The notes: generated from the sequence alone by a model not told the origin. Positions 26,215-35,825 are shown, counted from the stretch's first letter. The stretch: 64,000 nucleotides of DNA from Belliella aquatica (GCF_014637795.1 NZ_BMFD01000001.1:476523-540522), one strand, 5' to 3'. Numbers and translations: made by a program.

Positions 26215-28326
26215 ATGGCATTAATTAAAAAAATCAGACAGAGAACAGGTCTTGCAATCGGTGTAATTGCAGTAGGTTTGATATTTTTCCTCGTAGGAGG
26301 AGACATATTGAGCCCTAATTCAACCCTTTTGGGTGGCAATTCCAATGAAGTAGGTGAGATTGCAGGTGAAAGTATTTCTTATGAAGAATACCTTCGTAAA
26401 ATAGAGGATGTCAAATTCTCTTTCCAGCAGAATACAGGTAGAACTCCATCAGAGCCGGAGATGTATAGCATACGTGAACAAGCGTGGCAAGCATTGATCG
26501 TCGAGAAGGTTTTCAAAGACCAATATGAAGAATTAGGTCTTACTATCTCCGATGCGGAATTGGTAGACATGGTTCAAGGTCAAAATATCGTTGCTGAATT
26601 AAGACAACAGTTGGTAAATCCCGCTACAGGTGAATTTGACCGAAGTCAATTGATTACGTTTCTTCAGAGTTTAGAAACTGCGGGTCCAGAGCAAAGAGCT
26701 TTTTGGGCACAGCAAGAAAAGCTTTTTGCTGATGCGAGATTGAGAATCAAATATGACAACTTGTTGGCTACTTCTGAGTACGCCACGACAGCTGAAGCTA
26801 AACTACAGCACAAAGCGTCTAATAGCATTGCCGATGTGGATCATGTATTCATTCCATTCTATGCTGTTCCAGATTCTGAAGTAGAAGTTTCAGATGCAGA
26901 CTTGAAGGCTTACATCAGCAAGCATCAAGACAAATTTAAAGTGTCTAATTCTGCGGATCTAGACTATGTGGTTTTTGAACTTCAGCCAAGCAGTGAAGAC
27001 TCTGCGAGAGTGATTTCTGAAATCACAACTTTAACAGAGGAATTGAGAGCTACTGAGACCGACTCTGCTTTTGCAATCAGAAATTCAGAGGGTGAAAATC
27101 CTTTTAGAACATATCTTCCAGGTGATAACCTTCCAGAGTCATTGACTTTGAATGTAGATGAAATTGTAGCAGGTGAGACTTATGGTCCATTTATTACGCC
27201 TAATTCAACTTATGTTTCTTATAAAATCAATTCGAAATATAATGGCACGGCAAGAATGCGTGCGAGTCATATTCTTTTCGGAACGAATGGCCTTGAAGAC
27301 GCTGCAAAAGCAGAGGTAAGAGCAAGTGCAGAAGAAGTATTGAAAGATATCCAAGAAGGATTAAACTTTGCGACAGCAGCATCTCAATATGGACAGGACG
27401 GTACTGCTCAAAGAGGTGGTGACTTAGGTTGGTTTGCAAAAGAAGACTTCGTGACTGAATTTGCAGATGCAGTTTTCGCGGCTAAATCTACTGGTTTGAT
27501 TAATACATTGGTCGAAACAGAATATGGCTTCCACATTATCAATGTGACAGAGATGCCAAAGACTGAGACAACCAAGGTTGCAACGATTGAATTAGAACTA
27601 GGTCCAAGTGATGCGACCAGAAATGATGCATTTAGAAATGCAGATGCTTTTGCGGCAAACTCTGGAAATGCGAGTGAATTCAAATCAAATGCTGAAGCTT
27701 CAAACTACAGAATCATTCAAGCAAATGGAGTAGATGCATTTGCTAGAAACTTAAACAATCAAACCAACGCAAGAGAAATCATCAGATGGGCATTCAATGA
27801 TGCTTCAGTGGGTGGTGTTTCTCAAGTATTTGAATTAGACAATAGCTATGTTGTAGCTTCTTTGAGAGGTATATATGAAGAAGGTACTGCATCAGTTGAG
27901 CAAGCGAGAGTACAGGCAACTATCCAAGTAAGAAATGAAAAGAAAGCTGCAAAAATCTCTGAAAAAATCAAAGGAATGGCAACGCTTGAAGAAATGAAAG
28001 CAACATTTGATGATGCCGCTTCTTTAGGAAATACAGCTGATTTGAATCTAGGTGCTAGTGTATTGCCTGGCGTAGGTTTTGCACCAAAAGCAATTGGAGC
28101 AATCTTCGGATTGAAAAACTCAGGAGAGATGACCAAACCAATTCATGAAGATGTTGGAGTTATCGTTGCTAAATTGAATTCAATCACTCCAGCAGGTGAA
28201 GTAGCAGATTATACAAGCTTCCAAAATCAAATCACTCAAAACAATTCCCAGAGAACTGCCTACATGATTATGATGGCATTAGAGGATTTGGCTAAAGTGA
28301 AAGACTACAGATACAAATTCTTCTAA
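26215..28326 (+). CDS. periplasmic peptidyl-prolyl isomerase (PpiD/SurA type)
   Basis: This folding factor for exported proteins has 703 aa. An N-terminal membrane anchor (LAIGVIAVGLIFFLVGGDIL) is followed by a SurA_N-like helical region. A parvulin domain lies at about residues 343-445 (MRASHILFGTN, then QRGGDLGWF and TEYGFHIINV), with a long C-terminal region after it. This is PpiD architecture. It closes the envelope cluster that begins with coaX and is followed by a strong terminator. Confidence 0.9.
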   Translation: MALIKKIRQRTGLAIGVIAVGLIFFLVGGDILSPNSTLLGGNSNEVGEIAGESISYEEYLRKIEDVKFSFQQNTGRTPSEPEMYSIREQAWQALIVEKVFKDQYEELGLTISDAELVDMVQGQNIVAELRQQLVNPATGEFDRSQLITFLQSLETAGPEQRAFWAQQEKLFADARLRIKYDNLLATSEYATTAEAKLQHKASNSIADVDHVFIPFYAVPDSEVEVSDADLKAYISKHQDKFKVSNSADLDYVVFELQPSSEDSARVISEITTLTEELRATETDSAFAIRNSEGENPFRTYLPGDNLPESLTLNVDEIVAGETYGPFITPNSTYVSYKINSKYNGTARMRASHILFGTNGLEDAAKAEVRASAEEVLKDIQEGLNFATAASQYGQDGTAQRGGDLGWFAKEDFVTEFADAVFAAKSTGLINTLVETEYGFHIINVTEMPKTETTKVATIELELGPSDATRNDAFRNADAFAANSGNASEFKSNAEASNYRIIQANGVDAFARNLNNQTNAREIIRWAFNDASVGGVSQVFELDNSYVVASLRGIYEEGTASVEQARVQATIQVRNEKKAAKISEKIKGMATLEEMKATFDDAASLGNTADLNLGASVLPGVGFAPKAIGAIFGLKNSGEMTKPIHEDVGVIVAKLNSITPAGEVADYTSFQNQITQNNSQRTAYMIMMALEDLAKVKDYRYKFF

Positions 28327-28343
28327 GAAAGAATAATAATTAC

Positions 28344-28375
28344 AAAAAACCCGTGACGAACTCACGGGTTTTTTT
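28344..28375 (+). terminator. terminator after the PPIase gene
   Basis: AAAAAACCCGTGA and TCACGGGTTTTTT form a 13-bp stem around CGAAC, 18 bases past the stop. Confidence 0.92.
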
Positions 28376-28438
28376 GTGTAACACAATTTTTCTTTTCTGC
28401 TGGTATTATCCACTAAAAAGAATGTGTTTGGATCATTT

Positions 28439-28474
28439 CCATCTTCCGTGGACCGTTGACCATCGTCTGTTGAC
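28439..28474. repeat. GTTGAC/GTGGACC word repeat
   Basis: The text CCGTGGACCGTTGACC followed by ATCGTCTGTTGAC is built of variant GTnGACnn words. I recognise this style from dispersed intergenic repeats in Bacteroidota. It has no coding sense. Confidence 0.35.
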
Positions 28475-28520
28475 TTTTTTATTTTTTTCAATCACGTTTA
28501 TCCCTTAAATTCGTAATCAT

Positions 28521-28787
28521 ATGAACAAGACATTCGATAAAGAAGCTTTCAAGGAAAAACTAGAAGCTCAGATGACCTTTCCGGCTTTGTATATGTTTAA
28601 ATTTATCGTTCCCGCGGGACAAGAACATGAAGTAGCTGCTCTTTTGCCAAATAATGCAATCGAAACCAAAAGCTCTAGCAAAGGAAAATATGTGAGTGTA
28701 ACTATTCAAGCCATGATGGGATCAAGTGGCATGGTGTTGGATGTTTATGAACGTGCTTCTAAAATAGAAGGCGTAATCTCACTTTAA
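28521..28787 (+). CDS. DUF493 (YbeD-like) family protein
   Basis: This small cytosolic protein of 88 aa, normal for the family, has a ferredoxin-like beta-alpha pattern: FPALYMFKFIVPAG...NAIETKSSSKGKYVSVTIQAMM...VYERASKIEGVISL. DUF493 proteins resemble ACT-like regulatory domains; YbeD lies beside lipoate genes in E. coli, but the function is unsettled. It is followed after 12 bases by the pterin dehydratase gene and then rsmI, a compact three-gene run. Confidence 0.88.
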   Translation: MNKTFDKEAFKEKLEAQMTFPALYMFKFIVPAGQEHEVAALLPNNAIETKSSSKGKYVSVTIQAMMGSSGMVLDVYERASKIEGVISL

Positions 28788-28799
28788 ATCAAAAACAAG

Positions 28800-29027
28800 A
28801 TGTGGAAAGAAGAAAATAATAAACTGGTAAGAACTTTTGAATTTGGTGACTTCCAAGAAGCTTTTGCTTTTATGACAAGAGTTGCTTTTTTGGCAGAAGC
28901 TCAAGGTCACCATCCGAATTGGAGCAATGTTTACAACTCGGTAACGATCGAGCTTACAACCCATGACAAAGGAAATGTGGTAACAGAGAAAGACAAAAAG
29001 TTAGCCGCTGCGATCGACAAAATTTAA
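28800..29027 (+). CDS. phhB: 4a-hydroxytetrahydrobiopterin dehydratase
   Basis: It dehydrates the carbinolamine formed by aromatic amino-acid hydroxylases, regenerating the pterin cofactor. At 75 aa it is shorter than proteobacterial PhhB, but this is usual in Bacteroidota. The active-site pattern GHHPNWSNVYNSVTIELTTHD is clear in pieces: HHP, then W, and a closing THD. No hydroxylase gene is in the window. It ends one base before rsmI, implying co-expression. Confidence 0.92.
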   Translation: MWKEENNKLVRTFEFGDFQEAFAFMTRVAFLAEAQGHHPNWSNVYNSVTIELTTHDKGNVVTEKDKKLAAAIDKI

Positions 29028-29028
29028 G

Positions 29029-29712
29029 ATGCCAGAAGATAAACATATTCATCTCTACCTGATCCCCACACCGATTGGTAATCTAGGTGATATTACACTA
29101 CGTGCTATCGAAGTTCTCAAATCAGTAGATGTCATCCTTGCCGAAGATACAAGAACGACAGGGAGGCTACTCAAACACCTTGAAATCCAAAGACCACTTC
29201 AAAGCTATCATATTTTCAATGAGCATAAGACTGTTGAGAAATTGATCGAGCGAATGGAAAGAGGTGAAGTAATGGCGATGTGTAGCGATGCGGGCACACC
29301 TGCGATTTCAGATCCAGGTTTTCTCCTTGTCAGAGCTGCGCGGGAAGCAGGACTTGAGGTGAATTGTCTTCCGGGAGCTACTGCCTTTGTTCCTGCATTG
29401 GTAAATTCTGGGCTGCCCAATGATCGATTTACTTTTGAAGGATTTCTCCCCCATAAAAAAGGAAGAAAAACCAGAATCGAGAGTTTGCTCGAAGAAGAAA
29501 GAACCATGATCTTTTATGAATCACCTCATCGCCTTATGAAAACTTTGGTGCAATTTTCCGAGGCATTTGGAGAAGAGCGCATGGCTTGTGTTTCTCGAGA
29601 ATTAACAAAAATCTACGAAGAAAACGTCAGGGGAACCTTGGCCGAACTGATTACCTATTACGAAGAGCATCCGATCAAAGGAGAAATCGTCTTAGTGGTG
29701 CAAGGGAAATAG
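29029..29712 (+). CDS. rsmI: 16S rRNA 2'-O-ribose C1402 methyltransferase
   Basis: This SAM-dependent enzyme methylates C1402 in the ribosomal decoding centre. It is 227 aa. Motifs are LYLIPTPIGNLGDITLRA, ILAEDTRTTGRLLKH, MCSDAGTPAISDPGFLLVR and CLPGATAFVPALVNSGLP, all characteristic of the tetrapyrrole-methylase-fold RsmI. It is shorter than E. coli RsmI, which carries a longer C-terminus. It directly follows phhB. Confidence 0.95.
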   Translation: MPEDKHIHLYLIPTPIGNLGDITLRAIEVLKSVDVILAEDTRTTGRLLKHLEIQRPLQSYHIFNEHKTVEKLIERMERGEVMAMCSDAGTPAISDPGFLLVRAAREAGLEVNCLPGATAFVPALVNSGLPNDRFTFEGFLPHKKGRKTRIESLLEEERTMIFYESPHRLMKTLVQFSEAFGEERMACVSRELTKIYEENVRGTLAELITYYEEHPIKGEIVLVVQGK

Positions 29713-29717
29713 AAAAT

Positions 29718-29811
29718 GATATTTGTGGATATTTTAATGTTAAGATAGCTAGTTATTGGTTATCAGTTAATTAGTTTCCAAAGGCATCCCCATATAATAT
29801 CCACAAGTATC
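29718..29811. repeat. 94-bp element bounded by 16-bp inverted repeats
   Basis: GATATTTGTGGATATT (29718-29733) pairs with AATATCCACAAGTATC (29796-29811). The one mismatch becomes a G-U pair in RNA. The inside is AT-rich and wordy (TAGTTATTGGTTATCAG). It begins 6 bases after the rsmI stop. It could be a small mobile-element remnant or a 3'-UTR structure. Confidence 0.5.
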
Positions 29812-29845
29812 TAATAAAAAATATCAACTCAACCAACTCAAAACC

Positions 29846-30643
29846 ATGATTGATTTAAGTCAAGTCCTTGATCAGACTAAGAGTATTGCCAAAGAAGCGG
29901 GCGCTTTTATCAGAAAAGAGCGTCAGCATTTTGACCTCAAAAAAGTAGAAGAAAAAGGACTGAACGACCTCGTTTCCTACGTGGATAAGGAGGCAGAAAA
30001 GATCATTGTTGACAAACTTTCGAAGGTCTTGCCTGAAGCAGGGTTTATCACAGAAGAAGGTACTCGAGAGGAAGAAAATAAAAATTACACTTGGATCATC
30101 GATCCACTTGATGGCACTACTAATTTTATTCATGGAATCCCTGTTTTCTGTGTGAGTATTGGTTTGATGAAAGACAATGAAATTGTACTAGGGGTAGTGT
30201 ATGAAGTGAATCTTCATGAATGCTTCTATGCCCTCAAAGGTCATGGAGCTTTCTGCAATGACACGCCAATTCATGTCAGTGCTGCACCATCACTTTCTCA
30301 AAGCTTGATTGCCACGGGTTTTCCTTATAGTGCTTTTGCTCAGATTGATGAATACTTAGAAATCATGAAGGTTTTGATGCAAAAATCCCATGGATTAAGA
30401 AGACTCGGAAGTGCTGCTGCTGATTTATGTTATGTGGCCTGCGGTAGAATGGATGCGTATTTCGAGTACAACCTCAACTCCTACGATGTAGCGGCAGGGT
30501 CTTTGATTGTACAAGAAGCAGGTGGAAAAGTAACAGATTTCAAAAAAGGCGATGACTTCATCTTTGGAAGAGAAATTATTGCTGGAAATAAACCTGTTCA
30601 TGAAGAACTTTGGAAGGAACTTGACCAAATCTGGAATAAATAA
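29846..30643 (+). CDS. suhB: inositol monophosphatase family protein
   Basis: A Mg2+-dependent phosphatase of 265 aa. Metal-binding motifs are present: ITEEG (first Glu), WIIDPLDGTTNFIHG, and SYDVAAGSLIVQEAGG near the C-terminus. SuhB-like enzymes hydrolyse inositol-1-phosphate and can assist rRNA transcription; CysQ- or FBPase-like activity cannot be excluded. The start ATG at 29846 gives MIDLSQVLDQ. It is separated from rsmI by an inverted-repeat element, so it is probably transcribed alone. Confidence 0.87.
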   Translation: MIDLSQVLDQTKSIAKEAGAFIRKERQHFDLKKVEEKGLNDLVSYVDKEAEKIIVDKLSKVLPEAGFITEEGTREEENKNYTWIIDPLDGTTNFIHGIPVFCVSIGLMKDNEIVLGVVYEVNLHECFYALKGHGAFCNDTPIHVSAAPSLSQSLIATGFPYSAFAQIDEYLEIMKVLMQKSHGLRRLGSAAADLCYVACGRMDAYFEYNLNSYDVAAGSLIVQEAGGKVTDFKKGDDFIFGREIIAGNKPVHEELWKELDQIWNK

Positions 30644-30728
30644 TCCTTTTCTAATTCTTTTTCATTTATCGCTTCTCTACTTTCTATCACTTTACGTTTA
30701 AAGTATTTGGGATTAAAAATTCTATTTT

Positions 30729-33700
30729 ATGAAAAAGACATTCATTATCATACTGACAGTTTTTGCTTTTCTCTTGGTTGCTTTGATAGCAGTGCCATTT
30801 ATTTTTAAAGATAAAATCATTGAGCGCATCGACAAGGAAATTGCTCAGTCTGTCAATGCACAAGTTCACTACGATTTCAACAACATCAGTTTGAGTGTTT
30901 TCAAGCGCTTTCCTGATGTCAGCGTGACATTGCGTGAATTTGGTATTACAGGAAATTCTCCTTTCCAAAATGATACGCTAGTTCATGTGGATCAACTGCA
31001 AGTAGATTTCAATTTGAGGTCTGTACTTTTTGCAGATACACCTTCGCTATCGGGGATGCATTTGGATGGTGGTAGCATTTATGTAAAAGTGCTCGAAGAT
31101 GGCCAAGCCAATTATGATATTACAATTCCTTCAGAAGAGATAGCTGAATCTGAAAGCACTTTTGAAATTGGTGTTGACCTGATCGAAGTCAAGAACCTCA
31201 ATTTCATTTATGACGATAGGCAATTGGATTATTTTATGGCTCTTGGAAATGTCCGCATGATAGGGAAAGGAAACTTTACCGCAGACGTGTACAAACTGCC
31301 AGTGGAAATGAATGCTTTAATTGCTGATGTAACTTACGAGGGCACGAATTACCTGAGAAACAAAAGCTTTAGAGGGAACACCAATGTGGATGTGGATATG
31401 GAAAACATGAAGTTTGCATTCTCAGATGGTGAATTTACAGTTAATGATTTCCTTTTTGATCTCTTTGGTTACGTTGCCTTACCAGCTGATGATATTGAAT
31501 TTGACATAGAGTTTGCAGGAAAAGACAATACCTTCAAAAGCATCCTGTCTCTCGTTCCAGGAATCTACTCAGAAAGTTTTGAAGGAATCAAAACCTCTGG
31601 AACGATGGATTTCAAGGGGTTTTTCAAAGGAATTTATAATGACAATAGCTTTCCTTCATTCGATATCAATTTGAATGTGGTAGATGGGATGTTCCAATAT
31701 CCTGATTTGCCAAAACCTGTCAGCAATATCAATGTGGCCATGAAAGTGGTCAATACAACGGACAACTTGGATTTGACCAAAGTCGATATTTCGGCATTCA
31801 ACATGAATTTCGGAAGCAATCCGATTTCTGGTCGTTTGCTTTTAGAAAACTTAGTGACTTATGATATTGATGGGAATCTGGTCGGGAAATTGAATTTGGA
31901 AGAATTGACTTCTATTTTTCCGATTGAAGGAATGACGCTGAAAGGCATGCTCGATGTCAATGCTACGGCAAAAGGCAGATATGATTCTGTTGCCAATATC
32001 ATTCCGAGTATCGATGCCAAAATGTTCCTCACCAATGGATATGTGAAAAGCGCTGATTATCCTGCCCCGATCGATAAGCTGAATGTCAACGCAAGTATCT
32101 TGAATACAAGTGGAAATATGAATGATTTCTTGGTCAACCTGAGCAATTTTGGTTTTGAACTGGAAGATGAAAGAATCAATGGAAACATGAGGATTCAGGA
32201 TTTTGAATTGTTGAATTGGGATGGTGCGATAGAGGGAACTGTTGATGTAGGGAAAATGATGGCCATTTTTCCTATTGAAAATACCATCATGGAAGGGAAA
32301 ATCATCGCCGATCTGAAATCAAAAGGATCATACAAAGATGTAGAGGAAGGAAGATTCAACCGATTGGATACGCGTGGAGAAATGTTGGTTCAGAAATTCT
32401 ATTACACGTCAACAGACTTGCCACAAGGAATTAGGATCAATGATGCCAAAGCAGATTTCACTCCAGAAAGAATCAATTTGACAAAATTTGACGCACGAGT
32501 TGGCGAAAGTCCACTGACCGCTTCAGGTTTCTTGTCCAATTACATGAATTATTTCCTGAAGGATGATGAAACGCTCAAAGGACAGCTTGCATTACAATCA
32601 CCAAAATTCAATGTGAACCAATGGATGGTTGAATCCGGCGATTCAGAAGATTCGGAGTTGACCGTGATCGAATTGCCGAAGAACATTGACTTTACCATGG
32701 ATATTGCTGCCAACGAAGTGCTTTATGACAATTTGAACCTAAAGCAAGTGAAAGGCAGCATGACACTGCGTGAGGGAATTTTAACCTTTCGAGAAGCTTC
32801 TATGGCCACGCTAGGTGGTCAAGTAGTCATGAATGGATCCTATGATCCTCGTGATCTTACAGCTCCAAAATTTGATTTGAATTTCAATGTAATTGACTTG
32901 AGTATTGCAGAGGCATTTAATTCACTCAATACCGTAAAAGTACTTGCCCCAGTGGCTCAGCATTTGACTGGGAAATTTTCCACAAAGTTTGATTTTGCTG
33001 GACTCTTAGGTCAGGATATGATGCCAATATTAGCATCTTTGGATGGTAAGGGAATATTGAGGATCCTCGATGCCGCATTGAAAGACAGCCCTGTTTTAAA
33101 AGGAGTGACTAGTCTGACCAAGTTAAATGATACCAATACGATTCAATTTAAAAATCTAAACTTGCCGATAGATATAGAAGATGGGATGCTAAGTCTAAGG
33201 CCTGTTGATCTGAAACTTTGGGATTATCAAGCCAATATCCAAGGAAGTACTGGTTTTGATGGATCCATTAATTATCTGATCAACATGCAAGTTCCCGCAG
33301 GTAAATTCGGTTCTCAAGCCAATAATTTGCTAGCAACTATTTCAGGTACAGAAGCTACAGGTTCTACGCTTATTCCAGTTTCTATCAATCTTGGAGGAAC
33401 ATACAACAGTCCTAAAATTGGGCTTTCTGGAGAAAATTCAATCGAGAGTTTGCTGACAAATGCTTTGAGATCAAGAGTAAGTTCTGAAAAGGAAAATTTG
33501 CAAGCAAAAGCGACTGAGCAATTTAAAGCTGCAGAAGATAGCATCAAGAGTGAATTAAAATCCAGGTCAGAAGCACTTCAAGACAGTGCCAAAAAAGAAG
33601 CAGAGAAAAAGGTGTCTGAAACAAAAGATAAAGCAGTAGAAGAAGCCAAAAGCATCCTTCGTGGAGTCTTAGGCAACAAGTCCAGGCCTGTCGTCAAGCC

Positions 33701-33743
33701 AGATACCGTGAAGATAGATACTACTAAAACTGGGACTAATTAG
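30729..33743 (+). CDS. large AsmA-family protein
   Basis: The protein of 1004 aa has one N-terminal membrane helix (FIIILTVFAFLLVALIAVPFIF), then a long beta-rich periplasmic part with AsmA-like repeats (VSVTLREFGITG, NMKVVNTTDN-like strands) and an AsmA C-terminal region near 770-900. The last 100 residues are a charged, probably coiled-coil tail rich in K, E and S. AsmA/TamB/YhdP-type proteins are thought to bridge membranes and move phospholipids; that role is inferred. No partner is adjacent. Confidence 0.82.
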   Translation: MKKTFIIILTVFAFLLVALIAVPFIFKDKIIERIDKEIAQSVNAQVHYDFNNISLSVFKRFPDVSVTLREFGITGNSPFQNDTLVHVDQLQVDFNLRSVLFADTPSLSGMHLDGGSIYVKVLEDGQANYDITIPSEEIAESESTFEIGVDLIEVKNLNFIYDDRQLDYFMALGNVRMIGKGNFTADVYKLPVEMNALIADVTYEGTNYLRNKSFRGNTNVDVDMENMKFAFSDGEFTVNDFLFDLFGYVALPADDIEFDIEFAGKDNTFKSILSLVPGIYSESFEGIKTSGTMDFKGFFKGIYNDNSFPSFDINLNVVDGMFQYPDLPKPVSNINVAMKVVNTTDNLDLTKVDISAFNMNFGSNPISGRLLLENLVTYDIDGNLVGKLNLEELTSIFPIEGMTLKGMLDVNATAKGRYDSVANIIPSIDAKMFLTNGYVKSADYPAPIDKLNVNASILNTSGNMNDFLVNLSNFGFELEDERINGNMRIQDFELLNWDGAIEGTVDVGKMMAIFPIENTIMEGKIIADLKSKGSYKDVEEGRFNRLDTRGEMLVQKFYYTSTDLPQGIRINDAKADFTPERINLTKFDARVGESPLTASGFLSNYMNYFLKDDETLKGQLALQSPKFNVNQWMVESGDSEDSELTVIELPKNIDFTMDIAANEVLYDNLNLKQVKGSMTLREGILTFREASMATLGGQVVMNGSYDPRDLTAPKFDLNFNVIDLSIAEAFNSLNTVKVLAPVAQHLTGKFSTKFDFAGLLGQDMMPILASLDGKGILRILDAALKDSPVLKGVTSLTKLNDTNTIQFKNLNLPIDIEDGMLSLRPVDLKLWDYQANIQGSTGFDGSINYLINMQVPAGKFGSQANNLLATISGTEATGSTLIPVSINLGGTYNSPKIGLSGENSIESLLTNALRSRVSSEKENLQAKATEQFKAAEDSIKSELKSRSEALQDSAKKEAEKKVSETKDKAVEEAKSILRGVLGNKSRPVVKPDTVKIDTTKTGTN

Positions 33744-33874
33744 TGAATAGCTCGCAGAGGATCCATAGGTTATGTTGTTTTAACTTTGGAAAGTTTGAAT
33801 GTTTTAAAGTTGTGAGGATAGCTTGATTAATATTGGGTTTCAGTTATGACCCTGAAGGTTATCGATTTATTTTT

Positions 33875-34016
33875 CCTCTGCGCTTCTTAGCGTTTCACCG
33901 CGGCAAAAATATTTAAGCCGCAGAGGTTCGCAAAGGAACGCAGAGGGGATTTTTGAAATACATAATCAAAACTTTTCCTTTTGGGACCTTTGCCCCTCAG
34001 CGCCTCTTAGTGAGAA
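33875..34016. repeat. CCTCTGCG-type imperfect inverted repeat with a partial third copy
   Basis: CCTCTGCGCTTCTTAGCG (from 33875) is imperfectly inverted at 33918-33946, which reads CCGCAGAGGTTCGCAAAGGA and onward. A further copy CTCAGCGCCTCTTAGTGAG lies near 33997-34015, abutting the AEC gene stop. This matches a widespread class of intergenic repeats seen in many bacteria. The 277-base gap otherwise holds nothing I can name. Confidence 0.6.
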
Positions 34017-34020
34017 CTTT

Positions 34021-34926
34021 TTACCCTAGAATAAAATACCAAATCCCAATAGTCACAAATGATAGAGGGATTCCTATGCCTACCAAGAGCGAGGCTAACT
34101 TGGGTTCTAAATTGTGCGAAATGGCAATGATAGAACCCGTGATCATTGGGGCCATGGCAGTTTCGATGACGGATATCTTGAAGACAAAGTCCTCCAATCG
34201 AAATACAAACCCAAAAAGAACAAAGATCACCGCCGGAATCAACACCAACTTATACCCTAAACCTAACCAAAGGTATTGCGAGCGAATAGCATCTGCACTG
34301 ACTTTGATTTGAAGGCCAACCGCAATCAGCGCAACAGGGGTGAGGGTTTTTGCTATTAAATCAAAAATAGCAGAGATCCCAGCAGAAAATTGAAAATCTA
34401 ATAAATTGAGCATGAAGGCAATGATGAAAAAGATGAATGGTGGGAATGTCAAGATCTTTCTTGTTATATCTCGCTTTCGTTTTTTCTCCTCAGAGTAGAT
34501 AGAAGCCACAATTATAGCAACACTGCTGACAAGAATAAAGGATCCTGCCTGATCGATCAACAAGGCTATTTTTAGTGCTTCTTCTCCATAGAGTGCTTGG
34601 ACGATAGGAAAACCCACAAAAGAAGTATTTGCCAATCCTGTGGTGATGATTAGACAGCCCGTAAGAGATTTTTTCCAATTGAGATGCTTGCCCAAGGTGC
34701 CAAAAAGTAACCAAGAAATGCCAAAACTTATCCAAGCAGTGGAAATAGGCCAAAGCAGAGACAGTTCCAACTCAATCTCGGGGATATATTTCAAGGCTAA
34801 AATGGGCAACACCACATAGATCAAGTATTTGTTAAGATACTGTGCGGTATTGGCAGGTACTTGCCGTACAAACTGAAGGCCAATGCCTGCGAGAAGAAAA
34901 ATGATGACGATGATAAGGTTTGTCAT
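34021..34926 (-). CDS. AEC family transporter (auxin efflux carrier-like)
   Basis: This 301-aa membrane protein with about ten helices resembles bacterial AEC permeases, which export or import organic acids such as malate. Features include an early LIVVLPILALKYIP-like segment (reads YLIYVVLPILALKYIP), NTSFVGFPIVQALYG and a C-terminal ETAMAPMITGSIIA. The substrate is unknown. It stands alone, with its 3' end touching a repeat region. The start ATG at 34926 opens directly into a helix. Confidence 0.83.
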   Translation of the reverse strand: MTNLIIVIIFLLAGIGLQFVRQVPANTAQYLNKYLIYVVLPILALKYIPEIELELSLLWPISTAWISFGISWLLFGTLGKHLNWKKSLTGCLIITTGLANTSFVGFPIVQALYGEEALKIALLIDQAGSFILVSSVAIIVASIYSEEKKRKRDITRKILTFPPFIFFIIAFMLNLLDFQFSAGISAIFDLIAKTLTPVALIAVGLQIKVSADAIRSQYLWLGLGYKLVLIPAVIFVLFGFVFRLEDFVFKISVIETAMAPMITGSIIAISHNLEPKLASLLVGIGIPLSFVTIGIWYFILG

Positions 34927-35020
34927 AAGCAGAATTCCCCGAAAGTTAACACAATCGTAATTTGGTTTTAACCAACAAGTTAATTTTTTTGATTTGATTT
35001 GGGTTCAAAATAAGACAGTT

Positions 35021-35251
35021 ATGACTAAACTAATACCCATAGAAATCGAAGGACAGAAGCTTGTGCAACTATCCCAACTGACCATTGATCAGGCGAACGA
35101 CTTGAGGAGTTGGTTGCCATCTGATGGATTGAAAAAAGTCCATTTGCACGGAGTAGAATTACAGGATTGCCTTTCATTTGAGACTTACGAATACTGGTTC
35201 AAAACCAACCACGTGTTATCCAAGGCTTACGAGACCATTTTGGATTTTTAG
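35021..35251 (+). CDS. small conserved-looking protein, unknown
   Basis: The 76-aa soluble protein begins MTKLIPIEIEGQKLVQLSQL and has a basic/hydrophobic centre (KKVHLHGVELQDC). I recognise no family. The TTG at 34994 is a poorer start. Its stop codon overlaps the stop of the convergent gene (TAG at 35249-35251 against TAA of the other strand at 35248-35250). Codon use looks like its neighbours. Confidence 0.6.
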   Translation: MTKLIPIEIEGQKLVQLSQLTIDQANDLRSWLPSDGLKKVHLHGVELQDCLSFETYEYWFKTNHVLSKAYETILDF

Positions 35252-35622
35252 ATCATCCCAAAGGTCTTTCTCTTTTCGGCAAAATAGGCTTCGAGGTGAT
35301 TGTAAATCAGACTTTCCGCTAGCGGGATTCCTGATAAAGTCAATTCAATATTTCCCTGAGCACTTTTTGGATCCACATCCATCGTCTCCGTCATAAAAAT
35401 CAGCTCTTGAAGCGTCAGTGGCTGATCAGATTTTTCGGGATTCAGTTTGATTTCATTGCCATAAAAGTCAACTGCTTCATAGTAATACACACCATCCAAG
35501 GCATTGGCATAAATGCTAATTTCCTCACCCCACTGACTTTCAGGATAACTCAGCTTACAAAGCAGCGTATTCGGCCCTGTTCCATTGAAATAACTTTCCG
35601 GTCTATAGTTAAAATTGATCAC
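35248..35622 (-). CDS. conserved-looking hypothetical protein
   Basis: This 124-aa protein starts with GTG (MINFNYRPESYF); an in-frame stop 10 codons upstream, with no ATG between, forces this start. It is soluble, acidic and rich in aromatics (WGEEISIYANALDGVYYYEAVDFYGN). I do not recognise it. It ends EKRKTFGMI and overlaps the convergent 76-aa gene by 4 bases. Confidence 0.65.
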   Translation of the reverse strand: MINFNYRPESYFNGTGPNTLLCKLSYPESQWGEEISIYANALDGVYYYEAVDFYGNEIKLNPEKSDQPLTLQELIFMTETMDVDPKSAQGNIELTLSGIPLAESLIYNHLEAYFAEKRKTFGMI

Positions 35623-35825
35623 GGAGTAAAATTAGGGATAATTATTTGTGATGGAAGCGTCAAAAAAGCTATAATCTTATAAATCTTCAATTTTGCTCAG
35701 ATTGATTTTTGAATCGTTAATTATTTTAGACTTATATTTTATGTGTAAAATGTTATGTTTTCCTTTTAAAATCAAGGTTATAGTTTTACTTTGAATATTA
35801 TTTAAAAATTATACCATTCAATCAC

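Noticed and set aside
28800-29027. Short pterin dehydratase as a truncated gene
   Set aside because: The active-site pattern is complete and about 76 residues is normal in Bacteroidota.
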